This document shows positions 1 through 8,548 of a stretch of 62,906 nt of DNA, piece by piece. Location of the stretch: NCBI GenBank assembly GCA_023409835.1, contig JAEYQV010000133.1, positions 1 through 62,906 of the forward strand, in the 5' to 3' direction. How positions within the stretch are numbered: the first letter of the stretch is position 1; every line of letters starts with the position of its first letter. Source of the stretch: Bacillota bacterium. Lineage in GTDB: Bacteria; Bacillota; Clostridia; Lachnospirales; Lachnospiraceae. The notes beneath the pieces were generated by a model. The model had not been told where the DNA came from, searched no databases, and worked only from the letters and a program-made list of their open reading frames with translations. The translations under genes and the position numbers were made by a program.

Positions 1-359
1 GTAATTAAGAAGACCACCGGTACTATGGAAAGAAAATAATAAACGGGCTTTATGTAGGCTATATCCGGTCTGTAGCTATTGCCGATGTTCTCAATCCAAT
101 CCAAGAAATGTGAGGCATAGATAATTCCGGCCATTATTCCCAAAAAGCTTAACAGCAGCTCCAATGCATGATAATATCTGTCCGGACACTCCATCAGCTT
201 GAGCAAGGAGACAGCCTTCTTATCACCGGCCTCTCCCTTCTTTTTTATACTGCTCTCACTGATATTATCCAGTGCCGACTTCATTCCTGTTGTAACCGCA
301 TAAATCACGGTTAACAGAAGAAGTAAAATGATTCCCGATATGGGACCGTTATCGTCCAT
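1..359 (-). CDS. CNNM-domain (DUF21) membrane protein, CorC/HlyC family, N-terminal part
   Basis: Reading the minus strand from an ATG at 359 gives 119 residues that run off the window start. A first hydrophobic helix (about residues 7-22) leads into AVTTGMKSALDNISESSIKK, then a basic amphipathic stretch, MECPDRYYHALELL and two further hydrophobic segments. This is the layout of the CNNM (DUF21) transmembrane domain that starts CorC/HlyC-type proteins, which are linked to Mg2+/Co2+ efflux. The cytoplasmic CBS and CorC_HlyC domains would lie beyond the window. A GGAG lies about 10 nt before the ATG. It starts 24 nt after the mazF stop and is probably co-transcribed with it. The family call rests on the N-terminal domain only. 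Confidence 0.7.
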   Translation of the reverse strand, partial: MDDNGPISGIILLLLLTVIYAVTTGMKSALDNISESSIKKKGEAGDKKAVSLLKLMECPDRYYHALELLLSFLGIMAGIIYASHFLDWIENIGNSYRPDIAYIKPVYYFLSIVPVVFLI

Positions 360-383
360 AGTAAAAATAGCTCCTTTTCTGGT

Positions 384-749
384 TTATCTAAAATATGTAT
401 CTAAAGAAAAGCTGATAATAAGCGCCTTATCAATTTTCTTTAATACATCTCGGTCAAGGTGGCAGACTTTTTCTTTTAACCTTGATTTATCAATTGTCCT
501 TACCTGTTCCAGTAAAATAACCGAATCCTTAACTATTCCATATTTATCAGCATCAAGCTCCACATGGGTGGGTAGCTTTGCTTTATTCATTTTTGATGTT
601 ATCGCTGCACAGATTACGGTGGGGCTGTGCTTATTACCGGTATCATTCTGAACAATCAGCACTGGCCTGACACCTCCCTGCTCCGACCCTATCACAGGTC
701 TTAAATCAGCATAAAAGATATCTCCTCTTTTAATAACCACTTTATTCAC
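384..749 (-). CDS. mazF: MazF/PemK-family mRNA interferase (EndoA-like toxin)
   Basis: 121 residues, the usual EndoA/MazF length. The N-terminus IKRGDIFYADLRPVIGSEQG, then GGVRPVLIVQND (catalytic-type Arg) and AAITSKM (catalytic-type Thr), fit the EndoA active site; the C-terminal VILLEQVRTIDKSRL is also typical. The family cleaves single-stranded RNA at short specific sequences. In Bacillus the order is alr, antitoxin, endoA; here alr (stop 854) is followed directly by this gene and the 104-nt gap is too short for the usual roughly 90-residue antitoxin. The fold assignment is secure. Whether it is an active toxin, and what restrains it, is not visible here. Confidence 0.93.
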   Translation of the reverse strand: MNKVVIKRGDIFYADLRPVIGSEQGGVRPVLIVQNDTGNKHSPTVICAAITSKMNKAKLPTHVELDADKYGIVKDSVILLEQVRTIDKSRLKEKVCHLDRDVLKKIDKALIISFSLDTYFR

Positions 750-853
750 ACTCCAATATTAGGCTTTAACCTTATTATTGCCATTTTCTTCGTGTGTATT
801 CCATAAAGTGTTGATTAAGGTAACTAATCCAAAGCTCTGTTATAAATTTTTCA

Positions 854-2020
854 TCACATCAGCTTATTATGTACTCTGGGTATCCGCTTGCCCACGGTAC
901 ATACCAGCTCATAGGGGAACGAATGGGACCACATAGCCAGCTCCTCCACGCTGATACAGGCTTCCCCGTCCCTTCCGAGCAGGGTTACGATATCCCCCTG
1001 CCGGATATCCTTAATGTCGGTTACATCCACCATGAACTGATCCATGCAAATCCGTCCGATGATCGGAGCATACTGTCCACGGATGATAACCTTACCCAGA
1101 TTCGACAGATTCCTGGAATAACCGTCTGCGTAACCGACCGGTATCGTAGCAATCCGGGTTTTCCGCTTTGTAATAAAGGTTGCTCCGTAGCTTACCCCGA
1201 CACCCTCTTCCACGTCCTTCACATAGATGACATGGGAGATAATCTCCATCGCAGGAATTAGGTTAACCTTCTTGTGATCCACTTCGTCTGACGGATAGAT
1301 TCCATAGGTTGCGATGCCGCAGCGGACCATATTGAATTCGGCATCCGGGGTATCGATTATTCCGGCACTGTTGGAGGCATGACGGATTGGAATACAAATA
1401 TGCTCCTTCTTAAGCTCCTCGCAAAAGGTCAGGAATCTGTTCAGCTGCTCCCTGGTACTGGTCTTATCCGTTTCATCTGCCTTGGCAAAATGGGTGAATA
1501 GCCCCTCTATTTCAATCCCCTTAAGCAGGGTGATTCTCTTAATCTCCTCCACACTTTCCTTCGTATCGGCATAACCGATACGGCTCATGCCCGTATCCAG
1601 TTTGATATGAATCTTAACCGTCTTACCCTGACGTAATGCTTCATAGGATAGAGCCTCCGCCATCTCATACTGGAATATGGTCTGTGTAACATCATATGCC
1701 ACCACCAGGCTGTACTGTTCCTTCGGTGTATATCCCAAAACAAGAATTGGCTTCTTAATACCGGCTTTCCTCAGTTCTACTGCTTCTTCGATAATTGCCA
1801 CACCATAAGCATCAACTTCGCCGTCATCCAGTGCCTTCGCAATCGGTACGGCACCATGTCCGTAGGCATCTGCCTTAATGATGGCCATCAGCTTTGTGTC
1901 CTTCTGAAGCTTATTCCGAATCTCGCGCAGATTATGCCGGATTACATTCAGATCAACCCTTGCCTGCACTCTGTAATAACTCACCGTGCTATCGTTTCCT
2001 GTTATTAATTCCTCATCCAT
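854..2020 (-). CDS. alr: Alanine racemase
   Basis: PLP enzyme interconverting L- and D-alanine for peptidoglycan. 388 residues from the ATG at 2020, a normal length. The reading frame stays open to 2104, but that extension would overlap the upstream gene's stop, while GGAAAGG lies 9-10 nt before 2020. The PLP lysine is in LMAIIKADAYGHGA (about K49); the second catalytic tyrosine is in GVSYGATF; RHASNSAG and GRICMDQFMVDVTD are family landmarks. It follows the NAD(P)HX enzyme by 37 nt in the rex-led run, and mazF follows. Confidence 0.96.
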   Translation of the reverse strand: MDEELITGNDSTVSYYRVQARVDLNVIRHNLREIRNKLQKDTKLMAIIKADAYGHGAVPIAKALDDGEVDAYGVAIIEEAVELRKAGIKKPILVLGYTPKEQYSLVVAYDVTQTIFQYEMAEALSYEALRQGKTVKIHIKLDTGMSRIGYADTKESVEEIKRITLLKGIEIEGLFTHFAKADETDKTSTREQLNRFLTFCEELKKEHICIPIRHASNSAGIIDTPDAEFNMVRCGIATYGIYPSDEVDHKKVNLIPAMEIISHVIYVKDVEEGVGVSYGATFITKRKTRIATIPVGYADGYSRNLSNLGKVIIRGQYAPIIGRICMDQFMVDVTDIKDIRQGDIVTLLGRDGEACISVEELAMWSHSFPYELVCTVGKRIPRVHNKLM

Positions 2021-2057
2021 AAAATCAGCCTTTCCGGGAGCAGTTGCTGTTTTCTTA

Positions 2058-3608
2058 TTACATAAGCTGTTCCTTATTCTGCAATACTTTCTCAATTGCA
2101 TCAATAATGTCTCCTGCTATCAGGGAATAGGTCCCCTTCACCTCAGCTGCCACATCACCTGCGTAACCATGGAGATAGACACCCAGGCAGGCGGCATCAT
2201 AGGAGCATAAACCCTGTGCAATCAGTGCTGCAATGATTCCGGTCAGCACATCTCCGCTTCCGCCGGTAGCCATTCCGTTATTGCCGGACCGGTTGATATA
2301 TTTCCTGCCATCCTGTGCTACTATCGACCTTGCATCCTTAATTGCATATATCAACTTATTATTATAAGAACATTGATCGGCAGTGTCAATGATATTATCC
2401 GAGATAACCTTTGTTGAAATTCCGGTGAGTCGTGATAGTTCCATCAGGTGCGGAGTTAAGACGGAGGCCTCGGGAAGAATCTGTATCAACCGCTTCTGTC
2501 TGTCTTCGGTAAGGTGTAACCCCTCCCTGTCAAGCCTCTCAGACAACAGATTCAGTGCATCCGCATCAAATACAACCGGAACCTTAGCCTGCCTAAGGAC
2601 CAGGTCAAGAAGCTCCCCTGTCCGCTTCTCTCTACCCAGCCCTGGTCCGATAACGATAGCTGTAGCCGAGTGAATAGAGCCATGAAGCTCTTCCATAAGC
2701 TCGGACTCCTGTCTTTGATTCATATCATAGGCTGTAAATATCGCCTCCGGAAGTAAGGTCTGCAGGATAGTCCGGTTATCGGACGCGGTAAGCACCTCAA
2801 CAAGCCCTGCTCCCGTTCGATAAGCGGCCTTTGCCGCCAGATAAGCAGCCCCGCCCATTCCTTTACTTCCTGCGATTACCAGAACCCTTCCATAGGTTCC
2901 CTTATGACTATATGCTTTTCTGACCGGAAGTCCCATCAAGTCTTCCACTCCGAAGTAGAAGGTATCCGGTTCAGCCCGCTGTAATGCAATCTCAGGAAAA
3001 CCGATCTCTGCTACTGTAATTTCACCGGCATAGGCGGCACCGGGATAAACAAGAAGTCCCCTCTTCATATACCCGAAGGTAATTGTATAGTCAGCCCGGA
3101 CTGCAGCCTTCAGAATGCTCCCGTTATCCGCCGAGATTCCTGAGGGGGTATCAATCGAATAAACCGTGTGATTACTTCCGTTAATCTCATTGATAACAGC
3201 TTCATAAACTCCGTCCACAGGTCTTGACAGTCCGACTCCGAAGATCGCATCAATAATAATATTATATTCACCAAGCTTGTTACTGGTTTCAACCGTCATC
3301 CCCAATTTCCCGGCTATTGACGCCTGCAGCTTCATTTGGCTGCTGAAACCGGCTTCTCCGCATATAAAAAGAAGCGCAACCTGGTAGCCCTGTAAAAACA
3401 GGATTCTGCCAGCTGCAACTCCGTCGCCGCCATTATTACCCGGACCGCATACCACTAAGATCCGGTCCTCCTTACGAAGGTTTCTCTTCATTATGTTCAC
3501 GGTTTCCAGCGCCGCCCGTTCCATCAGAACAAGAGCCGGTATCCCGATCTCCTCCGTCGTATAATTATCAACCCGTTTCATACCTTCCGAATCTAACGCA
3601 TACCTCAT
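2058..3608 (-). CDS. nnrDE: Bifunctional NAD(P)HX epimerase / ADP-dependent NAD(P)HX dehydratase
   Basis: Repairs hydrated, inactive NADH/NADPH. About 516 residues in two domains: a YjeF-type epimerase (about 1-210; VCGPGNNGGDGVAAGR and DAIFGVGL) and a ribokinase-like dehydratase (about 225-510; AGSKGMGGAAYLAAKAAYR, VIGPGLGREK and GMATGGSGDVLTGIIAAL). The chosen ATG at 3608 starts MRYALDSEGMKRVD and has AAAAAAGG about 10 nt upstream; a longer frame to 3668 would overlap acpS. The order acpS, nnr, alr is common in Firmicutes. Its place downstream of the NADH sensor gene rex is biologically suggestive. Confidence 0.95.
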   Translation of the reverse strand: MRYALDSEGMKRVDNYTTEEIGIPALVLMERAALETVNIMKRNLRKEDRILVVCGPGNNGGDGVAAGRILFLQGYQVALLFICGEAGFSSQMKLQASIAGKLGMTVETSNKLGEYNIIIDAIFGVGLSRPVDGVYEAVINEINGSNHTVYSIDTPSGISADNGSILKAAVRADYTITFGYMKRGLLVYPGAAYAGEITVAEIGFPEIALQRAEPDTFYFGVEDLMGLPVRKAYSHKGTYGRVLVIAGSKGMGGAAYLAAKAAYRTGAGLVEVLTASDNRTILQTLLPEAIFTAYDMNQRQESELMEELHGSIHSATAIVIGPGLGREKRTGELLDLVLRQAKVPVVFDADALNLLSERLDREGLHLTEDRQKRLIQILPEASVLTPHLMELSRLTGISTKVISDNIIDTADQCSYNNKLIYAIKDARSIVAQDGRKYINRSGNNGMATGGSGDVLTGIIAALIAQGLCSYDAACLGVYLHGYAGDVAAEVKGTYSLIAGDIIDAIEKVLQNKEQLM

Positions 3609-3651
3609 AGCATTCCCATCCTTTTTTGTGACCCCGTGAAATGAAGCTTCC

Positions 3652-4017
3652 TTATGATAGCTTTTCACCTATGGCAAAGGCATTCGCATAATCCTTCGTA
3701 TTGGATATCGATACATGGATTGCTGTAATTTGCTGTACCCTGGCAAGCTCCTGTGCTTTCCCATACAGCTTCACAAAGGGCTTCCCGTTATCGTCACGGA
3801 GCACTTCAATATCGAGCAGACGAATCCCTCTGAAGCCGGTACCGAACATCTTGGCGACTGCTTCCTTGACCGCGAAATTATCTGCTGCCCTTCTTAGGTC
3901 ACCGTGAAATAAATCAATCTCATCGGCAGTAAAGCATCTACGGAGAAAAGCTTCCTTCTCACAGGCCTTTACGACTCTGCTGACTTCTATCAGGTCCAAA
4001 CCAATTCCGGTTATCAT
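3652..4017 (-). CDS. acpS: Holo-[acyl-carrier-protein] synthase
   Basis: Transfers 4'-phosphopantetheine from CoA to acyl carrier protein for fatty acid synthesis. 121 residues, normal size. MITGIGLDLIEVSRV carries the Mg2+-binding Asp and DNFAVKEAVAKMFGTGFRG the conserved Glu and Lys; the C-terminus IHVSISNTKDYANAFAIG matches the family. It ends 43 nt before the nnr start and begins 42 nt after the unknown upstream gene. Confidence 0.96.
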   Translation of the reverse strand: MITGIGLDLIEVSRVVKACEKEAFLRRCFTADEIDLFHGDLRRAADNFAVKEAVAKMFGTGFRGIRLLDIEVLRDDNGKPFVKLYGKAQELARVQQITAIHVSISNTKDYANAFAIGEKLS

Positions 4018-4059
4018 ATTCGCACCGCTCTTTCCTCTATCCTATGATGGATCCTCCTG

Positions 4060-4686
4060 TCATTTCTTATCAACACCAGACTTATGCTCCTGGTCAAAGG
4101 CTTCCATCAGCTCAGCACCCAGTATATCATGCATATATGTATAAATCCGGTTATTATTAAGCTCCATATCCTGCTTTACCAGAATCTTATGCTTAAGCTC
4201 CTCCCGAACCTTCCCAATCCAATCTGCTATCTCTAAAATTGCCTGCTTATTCTCACTCAGACGGTCATAGCATATCTTCATACTCTCTGACATCAGCACT
4301 TCATTTACTTCTTTAATCTGATAGGGCATATCCGCCAGCTCATCCATGGCCCGGTCTATCTTATCGTTCAGCTCCTTGATATACTGCTTGTTCTTATCCA
4401 GCTTCTTCTCCTTGGCCTTACCGATAATATCCGTTCCAATATCCATATTTACAACGATATCCTTAATCAGACTGTTCTTCAGCTTCTTCATATCCTTAAT
4501 ATCGTTGACCAGCTTTCCCTGCTTTTTAAGAAGGTTGTTAACCTCCTGTTCCAGCTCCTTAATTCTTGCGTTCTTAGCCTCCTCCGGGAACAGCTCATGC
4601 CAGCGGGTATCCAGAGTTAGGATGGGAAGCTTCTTATTTCTGACAACGGTATTGAAATCAATACTTTTCTTTTTTCCCATCTGCAT
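4060..4686 (-). CDS. Unknown coiled-coil protein
   Basis: About 208 residues, rich in Lys, Glu and Leu. From about residue 40 to 150 it is a nearly uninterrupted heptad-like stretch (IKELEQEVNNLLKKQGKLV, KLKNSLIKDIVV, YIKELNDKIDRAMDELADM), suggesting a cytoplasmic coiled coil. There is no signal peptide, membrane segment or catalytic motif. I do not recognise a named family. AAAGG lies 7 nt before the ATG at 4686; a TTG at 4689 and an ATG at 4680 are alternatives. It sits 28 nt after rex and 42 nt before acpS, so it is a co-transcribed member of the run. Confidence 0.75.
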   Translation of the reverse strand: MQMGKKKSIDFNTVVRNKKLPILTLDTRWHELFPEEAKNARIKELEQEVNNLLKKQGKLVNDIKDMKKLKNSLIKDIVVNMDIGTDIIGKAKEKKLDKNKQYIKELNDKIDRAMDELADMPYQIKEVNEVLMSESMKICYDRLSENKQAILEIADWIGKVREELKHKILVKQDMELNNNRIYTYMHDILGAELMEAFDQEHKSGVDKK

Positions 4687-4714
4687 CAACCGGCCTTTCC
4701 CTGGGTATCAAACG

Positions 4715-5356
4715 TTAATCCTCGTCCATATCCTTTACCGATAACCGATAGGACAGCTTCATCAGGCTTTCTGCCAGATGTACGTTCTCTACGGTAATAT
4801 CCTTCGGAAGATTCAGATCTGTCGGTGCAAAATTCCAGATTCCTTTAATCCCCCACTTTGCCAGATCGGAAGCCAGCTGGGGTGCCTTTGTTTTCGGTAC
4901 GGTAATCGCTGCAATATCAACAGTATTCGAACGAATGAATTCTTCCAGATTATCGATCAGCTGCACCTCTACCCCACGGATGGATATACCAATCAAACGG
5001 GGATTTACATCAAATATTCCACTGATAATGAAGCCTCTCCGCTCAAAGTCCACATAATTTGCCAAGGCCTGTCCCAGATTACCGGCACCAATTATAATCA
5101 CATTATATTTCTTATCCAAGCCAAGAATTTTACCAATCTCAGAGTGCAGATATTCCACATTATATCCATAGCCCTGTTGCCCGAAGCCACCGAAATTATT
5201 CAGATCCTGCCTGATCTGTGAGGCTGTCACCTTCATTTTCTCACTTAATTCCTTAGAGGAGATACGAACGACGTCTTTCTCAAGTAAGTCTCCCAAATAG
5301 CGGTAATACCTGGGTAATCGATTGATTACTGCTTTTGATATTTCTTTTTTATACAA
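4715..5356 (-). CDS. rex: Redox-sensing transcriptional repressor Rex
   Basis: Repressor that releases DNA when NADH binds, controlling fermentation and electron-transfer genes. 213 residues. The N-terminal winged helix (about 1-80) includes SKAVINRLPRYYRYL and SSKELSEKMKVTASQIRQDL; the Rossmann core has IIGAGNLGQALANY. The best start is a TTG at 5356: AGGAGG lies 8 nt before it, and the resulting MYKKEISKAVINRLPRYYR N-terminus and length fit Rex proteins. The divergent neighbour is an ABC-F gene, resembling the Bacillus rex/ydiF neighbourhood. Its own promoter carries a Rex-like site (see 5387-5415). Confidence 0.96.
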   Translation of the reverse strand: MYKKEISKAVINRLPRYYRYLGDLLEKDVVRISSKELSEKMKVTASQIRQDLNNFGGFGQQGYGYNVEYLHSEIGKILGLDKKYNVIIIGAGNLGQALANYVDFERRGFIISGIFDVNPRLIGISIRGVEVQLIDNLEEFIRSNTVDIAAITVPKTKAPQLASDLAKWGIKGIWNFAPTDLNLPKDITVENVHLAESLMKLSYRLSVKDMDED

Positions 5357-5386
5357 TGGTAATACCTCCTTATAACTTATAAGCAT

Positions 5387-5415
5387 ATTATATTGAATTG
5401 TTAATAATAAGTCAA
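5387..5415 (-). promoter_or_regulatory. rex promoter with overlapping Rex-like operator
   Basis: On the minus strand TTGACT (5410-5415), a 17-nt spacer and TATAAT (5387-5392) form a near-consensus vegetative promoter pointing at rex. The 18-mer at 5398-5415, TTGTTAATAATAAGTCAA on the plus strand, has one perfect Rex half-site (TTGTTAA) and a degenerate second half, and it covers the -35 and part of the spacer. Autoregulation by Rex is therefore plausible. The promoter is strong; the operator is imperfect. Confidence 0.6.
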
Positions 5416-5555
5416 TCTATCTTTCCTTTACTTGCCGGACTGCTTATGCTAAAATGTAATAGATTATGCACCAGGTTAGAAAACTATGCCTTCGGAGGGA
5501 GAAAAAATATTCTCCCATTCATTATATTAATTGTAAGAAAGGCTTGACTATTAAC

Positions 5556-7565
5556 ATGATTTTAGCAGTAAATAACATTAGCAAAACTTATGGTACCACA
5601 GAGATATTAAGAGCAGTTTCCTTCCACATCAACGAAAGGGAGAAGGCTGCAATTGTCGGGCTTAACGGGGCCGGTAAATCCACTCTGCTGAAGATCATCA
5701 TCGGGGAAATACCCGCTGATGAGGGAGAAATCATTCTCTCCAAGGGTAGCACCATCGGCTACCTGGCCCAGCATCAGAATTTAAATTCCGAATATTCCAT
5801 CTATGAAGAAATGTTAACCGTAAAGCAGGAAATTATAACATTGGATGAAAAAATAAGGTCTCTGGAGCTGGAAATGAAGCATGCGGAGGGTACTAAGCTG
5901 GAGCAGCTGCTCAGCACCTATACCCGTCTCATGCATGAATTCGAGGTAAAGAACGGCTATGCTTACCGGAGCGAGGTCATCGGCATCCTGAAGGGTCTGG
6001 GTTTTCAGGAGGATGAATTTAGTAAGAAGGTCAATACCCTGTCAGGAGGTCAGAAAACCAGGATTGCCCTCGGAAAGCTGCTGCTGTCAAAGCCGGATAT
6101 TATTCTGCTCGATGAGCCCACCAATCATCTGGATCTGATCTCAATTGCATGGCTTGAAACCTTTCTGCTAAATTATAACGGTGCCGTTGTAGTCGTATCC
6201 CATGACCGGTATTTTCTCGATAAGGTCGTATCGAAGGTCATCGAGCTGGATCACGCAAAGGCTCAATCCTATGAAGGTAATTATTCCCTATATGCAGAGA
6301 AAAAAACCATGCTGCGGAATGCAATGCTGAAGCAGTATCTGAACCAGCAGAAGGAAATCAAGCATCAGGAGGAGGTCATCGCCAAGCTCCGTTCCTTCAA
6401 CCGGGAGAAGTCTATCAAACGGGCTGAAAGCCGGGAGAAAATGCTGGATAAGATAGAACGGTTGGATAGACCCCTGGAGAACAGTCAGATTCATTTTTCT
6501 TTGGAGCCCCGGGTTGTCAGCGGAAATGATGTTCTGAGCGTTAACGGGCTTTCCAAATCCTTTGGCAGTCTGAAGCTGTTCTCCGATCTGAGCTTTGAGA
6601 TAAAACGCGGTGAGAAGGTTGCTATCATCGGAAATAACGGAACAGGTAAGACTACGATATTAAAGATGATCAACGGACAGGTTGAGGCAGATGCCGGTGA
6701 GGTGAAACTGGGAACCAAGGTCCATATCGGTTATTACGATCAGGAGCATCAGGTATTGGATCCGGAGAAGACTTTATTTGATGAACTGCAGGATGCTTAT
6801 CCGCATCTGGATAATACCGCAGTCCGTAATATTCTCGCTGCTTTCCTGTTCACAGAGGATGATGTATTTAAGAGGATCAAGGATATCAGCGGAGGTGAGC
6901 GTGGGCGAGTTTCTCTGGCAAAGCTCATGCTGTCGGAGGCCAATCTCCTGATACTCGATGAGCCGACCAACCACCTGGATATCGCCTCGAAGGAGATTCT
7001 GGAGAATGCCCTGAAGCATTACAGCGGTACCATCCTTTATGTATCACACGACCGTTATTTTATCAACAAAACAGCTACCAGGATCCTGGATCTCACGGAA
7101 CAGAGCCTGTTGAATTATATCGGAAACTATGATTATTACCTGGAGAAGAAACCGGAGATGGAGGCTGCTTATCTGGGAAAATCCATCGATAACCTATCCG
7201 CCTCCGCTTCCCTTAAGCCGGGAGCCTTTCCTGCTGCACAGTCCTGGGGATCCCAAGCATCGAACACCGGCACAGCAAAGTCCTCTGCCGGAGACGATAC
7301 TGCCGGGGATAATAAGCTAAGCTGGCAGCAACAGAAGGAAGAACAGGCAAGACTTAGAAAGAGGAAGAATGAGCTGAATAAAACCGAGGAAGAGATTCAC
7401 AACCTCGAAACCCGGAATGAAGAGATCGAACTGCTTCTTACGAAGGAAGAGATCTTCACAAATGTCCAAAAGCTGATTGAGTTGAACAATGAGAAAAAAG
7501 CGATTGAAACCAGACTCGAGGAGCTGATGGAGCGATGGGAGCTCTTGGCTGCGGAGGAGCTTTAG
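5556..7565 (+). CDS. ABC-F family ATPase (YdiF-like)
   Basis: 669 residues with two ABC cassettes and no membrane domain, so a ribosome-associated ABC-F protein rather than a transporter. Cassette 1: GLNGAGKSTLLK, LSGGQKTRIALG, ILLDEPTNHLDL. Cassette 2: GNNGTGKTTILK, ISGGERGRVSLAKL, LILDEPTNHLDI. Between them is the charged linker helix pair (NAMLKQYLNQQKEIKHQEE). A disordered Ser/Ala/Gly stretch (about 565-600) leads into a C-terminal coiled coil (LRKRKNELNKTEEEIHNLE). The ATG at 5556 starts the first cassette (MILAVNNISKTYG); the frame opens earlier at 5466 without a convincing ribosome site. Divergent from rex. Confidence 0.9.
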   Translation: MILAVNNISKTYGTTEILRAVSFHINEREKAAIVGLNGAGKSTLLKIIIGEIPADEGEIILSKGSTIGYLAQHQNLNSEYSIYEEMLTVKQEIITLDEKIRSLELEMKHAEGTKLEQLLSTYTRLMHEFEVKNGYAYRSEVIGILKGLGFQEDEFSKKVNTLSGGQKTRIALGKLLLSKPDIILLDEPTNHLDLISIAWLETFLLNYNGAVVVVSHDRYFLDKVVSKVIELDHAKAQSYEGNYSLYAEKKTMLRNAMLKQYLNQQKEIKHQEEVIAKLRSFNREKSIKRAESREKMLDKIERLDRPLENSQIHFSLEPRVVSGNDVLSVNGLSKSFGSLKLFSDLSFEIKRGEKVAIIGNNGTGKTTILKMINGQVEADAGEVKLGTKVHIGYYDQEHQVLDPEKTLFDELQDAYPHLDNTAVRNILAAFLFTEDDVFKRIKDISGGERGRVSLAKLMLSEANLLILDEPTNHLDIASKEILENALKHYSGTILYVSHDRYFINKTATRILDLTEQSLLNYIGNYDYYLEKKPEMEAAYLGKSIDNLSASASLKPGAFPAAQSWGSQASNTGTAKSSAGDDTAGDNKLSWQQQKEEQARLRKRKNELNKTEEEIHNLETRNEEIELLLTKEEIFTNVQKLIELNNEKKAIETRLEELMERWELLAAEEL

Positions 7566-7651
7566 CCAGAGGAAGGGGCACTTATGGCGCCTTACCGATT
7601 AATCAAGAATAGGATAAGCAAATAAAAGTAAACGATCTATACCAAAAACAA

Positions 7652-7729
7652 GAGGCTGTCACACAATACCTTACTCCAGAGGAAGGAATACTATCTTTCC
7701 ATCTTCATAAGCTATTGAGGGACAGCCTC
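7652..7729. terminator. Inverted-repeat hairpin after the ABC-F gene
   Basis: GAGGCTGTC (7652-7660) pairs with GACAGCCTC (7721-7729), with a further CAATA/TATTG pairing inside and a loop of roughly 45 nt. It lies between the convergent ABC-F gene and the GntR regulator, so it probably serves as a terminator, though the flanking U-tract is weak. Confidence 0.45.
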
Positions 7730-7800
7730 CTGTTTATGTTCAGATACTATATTATCAATACCGATATACTACGATATAATATCGAGCTTGCTACGGAGGG

Positions 7801-8469
7801 TTATAGTCCCCGTTCACTGATATTTCTTATGGTATTCATTATATGCTCGTGAGCAAGTCTCTCCGCCAGCTCTTTGTCCCGTGCTTTAATTGCACCCAGG
7901 ATTGCGGCATGCTCCTCACTGGACTTGGATGCCCTGTTTGGATGAGAAAGGGTGATTTTACGCACACGCTCTACATAATGATGAAAGTCAGACAGCACAT
8001 GGTCCAGAATTTTACTGCCGGAAGCCTTATAGATCAGGTCATGGAATTTATTATCCAGTTCCACAAGCTGTTCAAAGTGCCCCCTTCTGGCATGGAAGTC
8101 CGATAAATATAAAACCTCCTCAAGTGCTTCAATCTGCTCCTCAGTAATATTCTCGCAGGCCAATTTGGCACAAAGGCCTTCCAGATAGGAGCGAATCATA
8201 TAAATATCATGGATATCCTTCGAGGTAATACCGGTCACGTAAGCACCCCTATTCGGGATGATCGTAACCAGTCCCTCCAGCTCCAGCTGTCTTAACGCTT
8301 CCCGGACGGGGGTACGGCTGACTCCGAGCTCTGATGCCAAGGTATTTTCCTTCAGCTCTTCATTCTCATGATAGGCTCCGGACAGGATATCCTCCCTGAT
8401 CTTATTGAACACTCTTCCTCTCAGAGAATACGTCTCAGCCATTTCTTTACGAAGATCAAAATCTTCCAA
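7801..8469 (-). CDS. GntR-family transcriptional regulator, FadR/FCD subfamily
   Basis: 222 residues: N-terminal winged helix (about 15-80; RVFNKIREDILSGAYHENEEL and ELGVSRTPVREALRQLELEG) and an all-helical FCD ligand domain with likely metal-binding residues in ELDNKFHDLIYKASG, EEHAAILGAI and LAHEHIMNTI. FCD regulators usually bind small carboxylates. The start is a TTG at 8469 with AGGAGG 8 nt upstream. It follows isocitrate dehydrogenase by 79 nt on the same strand, so it may regulate the Re-citrate synthase/IDH pair, perhaps sensing citrate or a related acid (inference). A palindromic operator candidate lies at 11641-11656. Confidence 0.92.
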   Translation of the reverse strand: MEDFDLRKEMAETYSLRGRVFNKIREDILSGAYHENEELKENTLASELGVSRTPVREALRQLELEGLVTIIPNRGAYVTGITSKDIHDIYMIRSYLEGLCAKLACENITEEQIEALEEVLYLSDFHARRGHFEQLVELDNKFHDLIYKASGSKILDHVLSDFHHYVERVRKITLSHPNRASKSSEEHAAILGAIKARDKELAERLAHEHIMNTIRNISERGL

Positions 8470-8497
8470 GAATAATACCTCCTTATGCGTTTAGATA

Positions 8498-8527
8498 CTC
8501 CCGGTTGTTTTTCATAGAATCCGGGAG
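8498..8527 (-). terminator. Hairpin between IDH and the GntR gene
   Basis: CTCCCGG (8498-8504) pairs with CCGGGAG (8521-8527) around a 16-nt loop. There is no U-run after it on the minus strand, so it may only reduce read-through into, or protect, the regulator message. Confidence 0.4.
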
Positions 8528-8548
8528 CTTCGTAAGTTTAGCCGGTAA

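Noticed and set aside
750..853. MazE-type antitoxin gene between alr and mazF
   Set aside because: The gap is 104 nt and holds no frame with a ribosome site of adequate length.
7652..7729. MITE or IS remnant
   Set aside because: GAGGCTGTC ends recall some IS ends, but no target duplication, second copy or transposase is seen, and it lies at a gene end where a terminator is expected.
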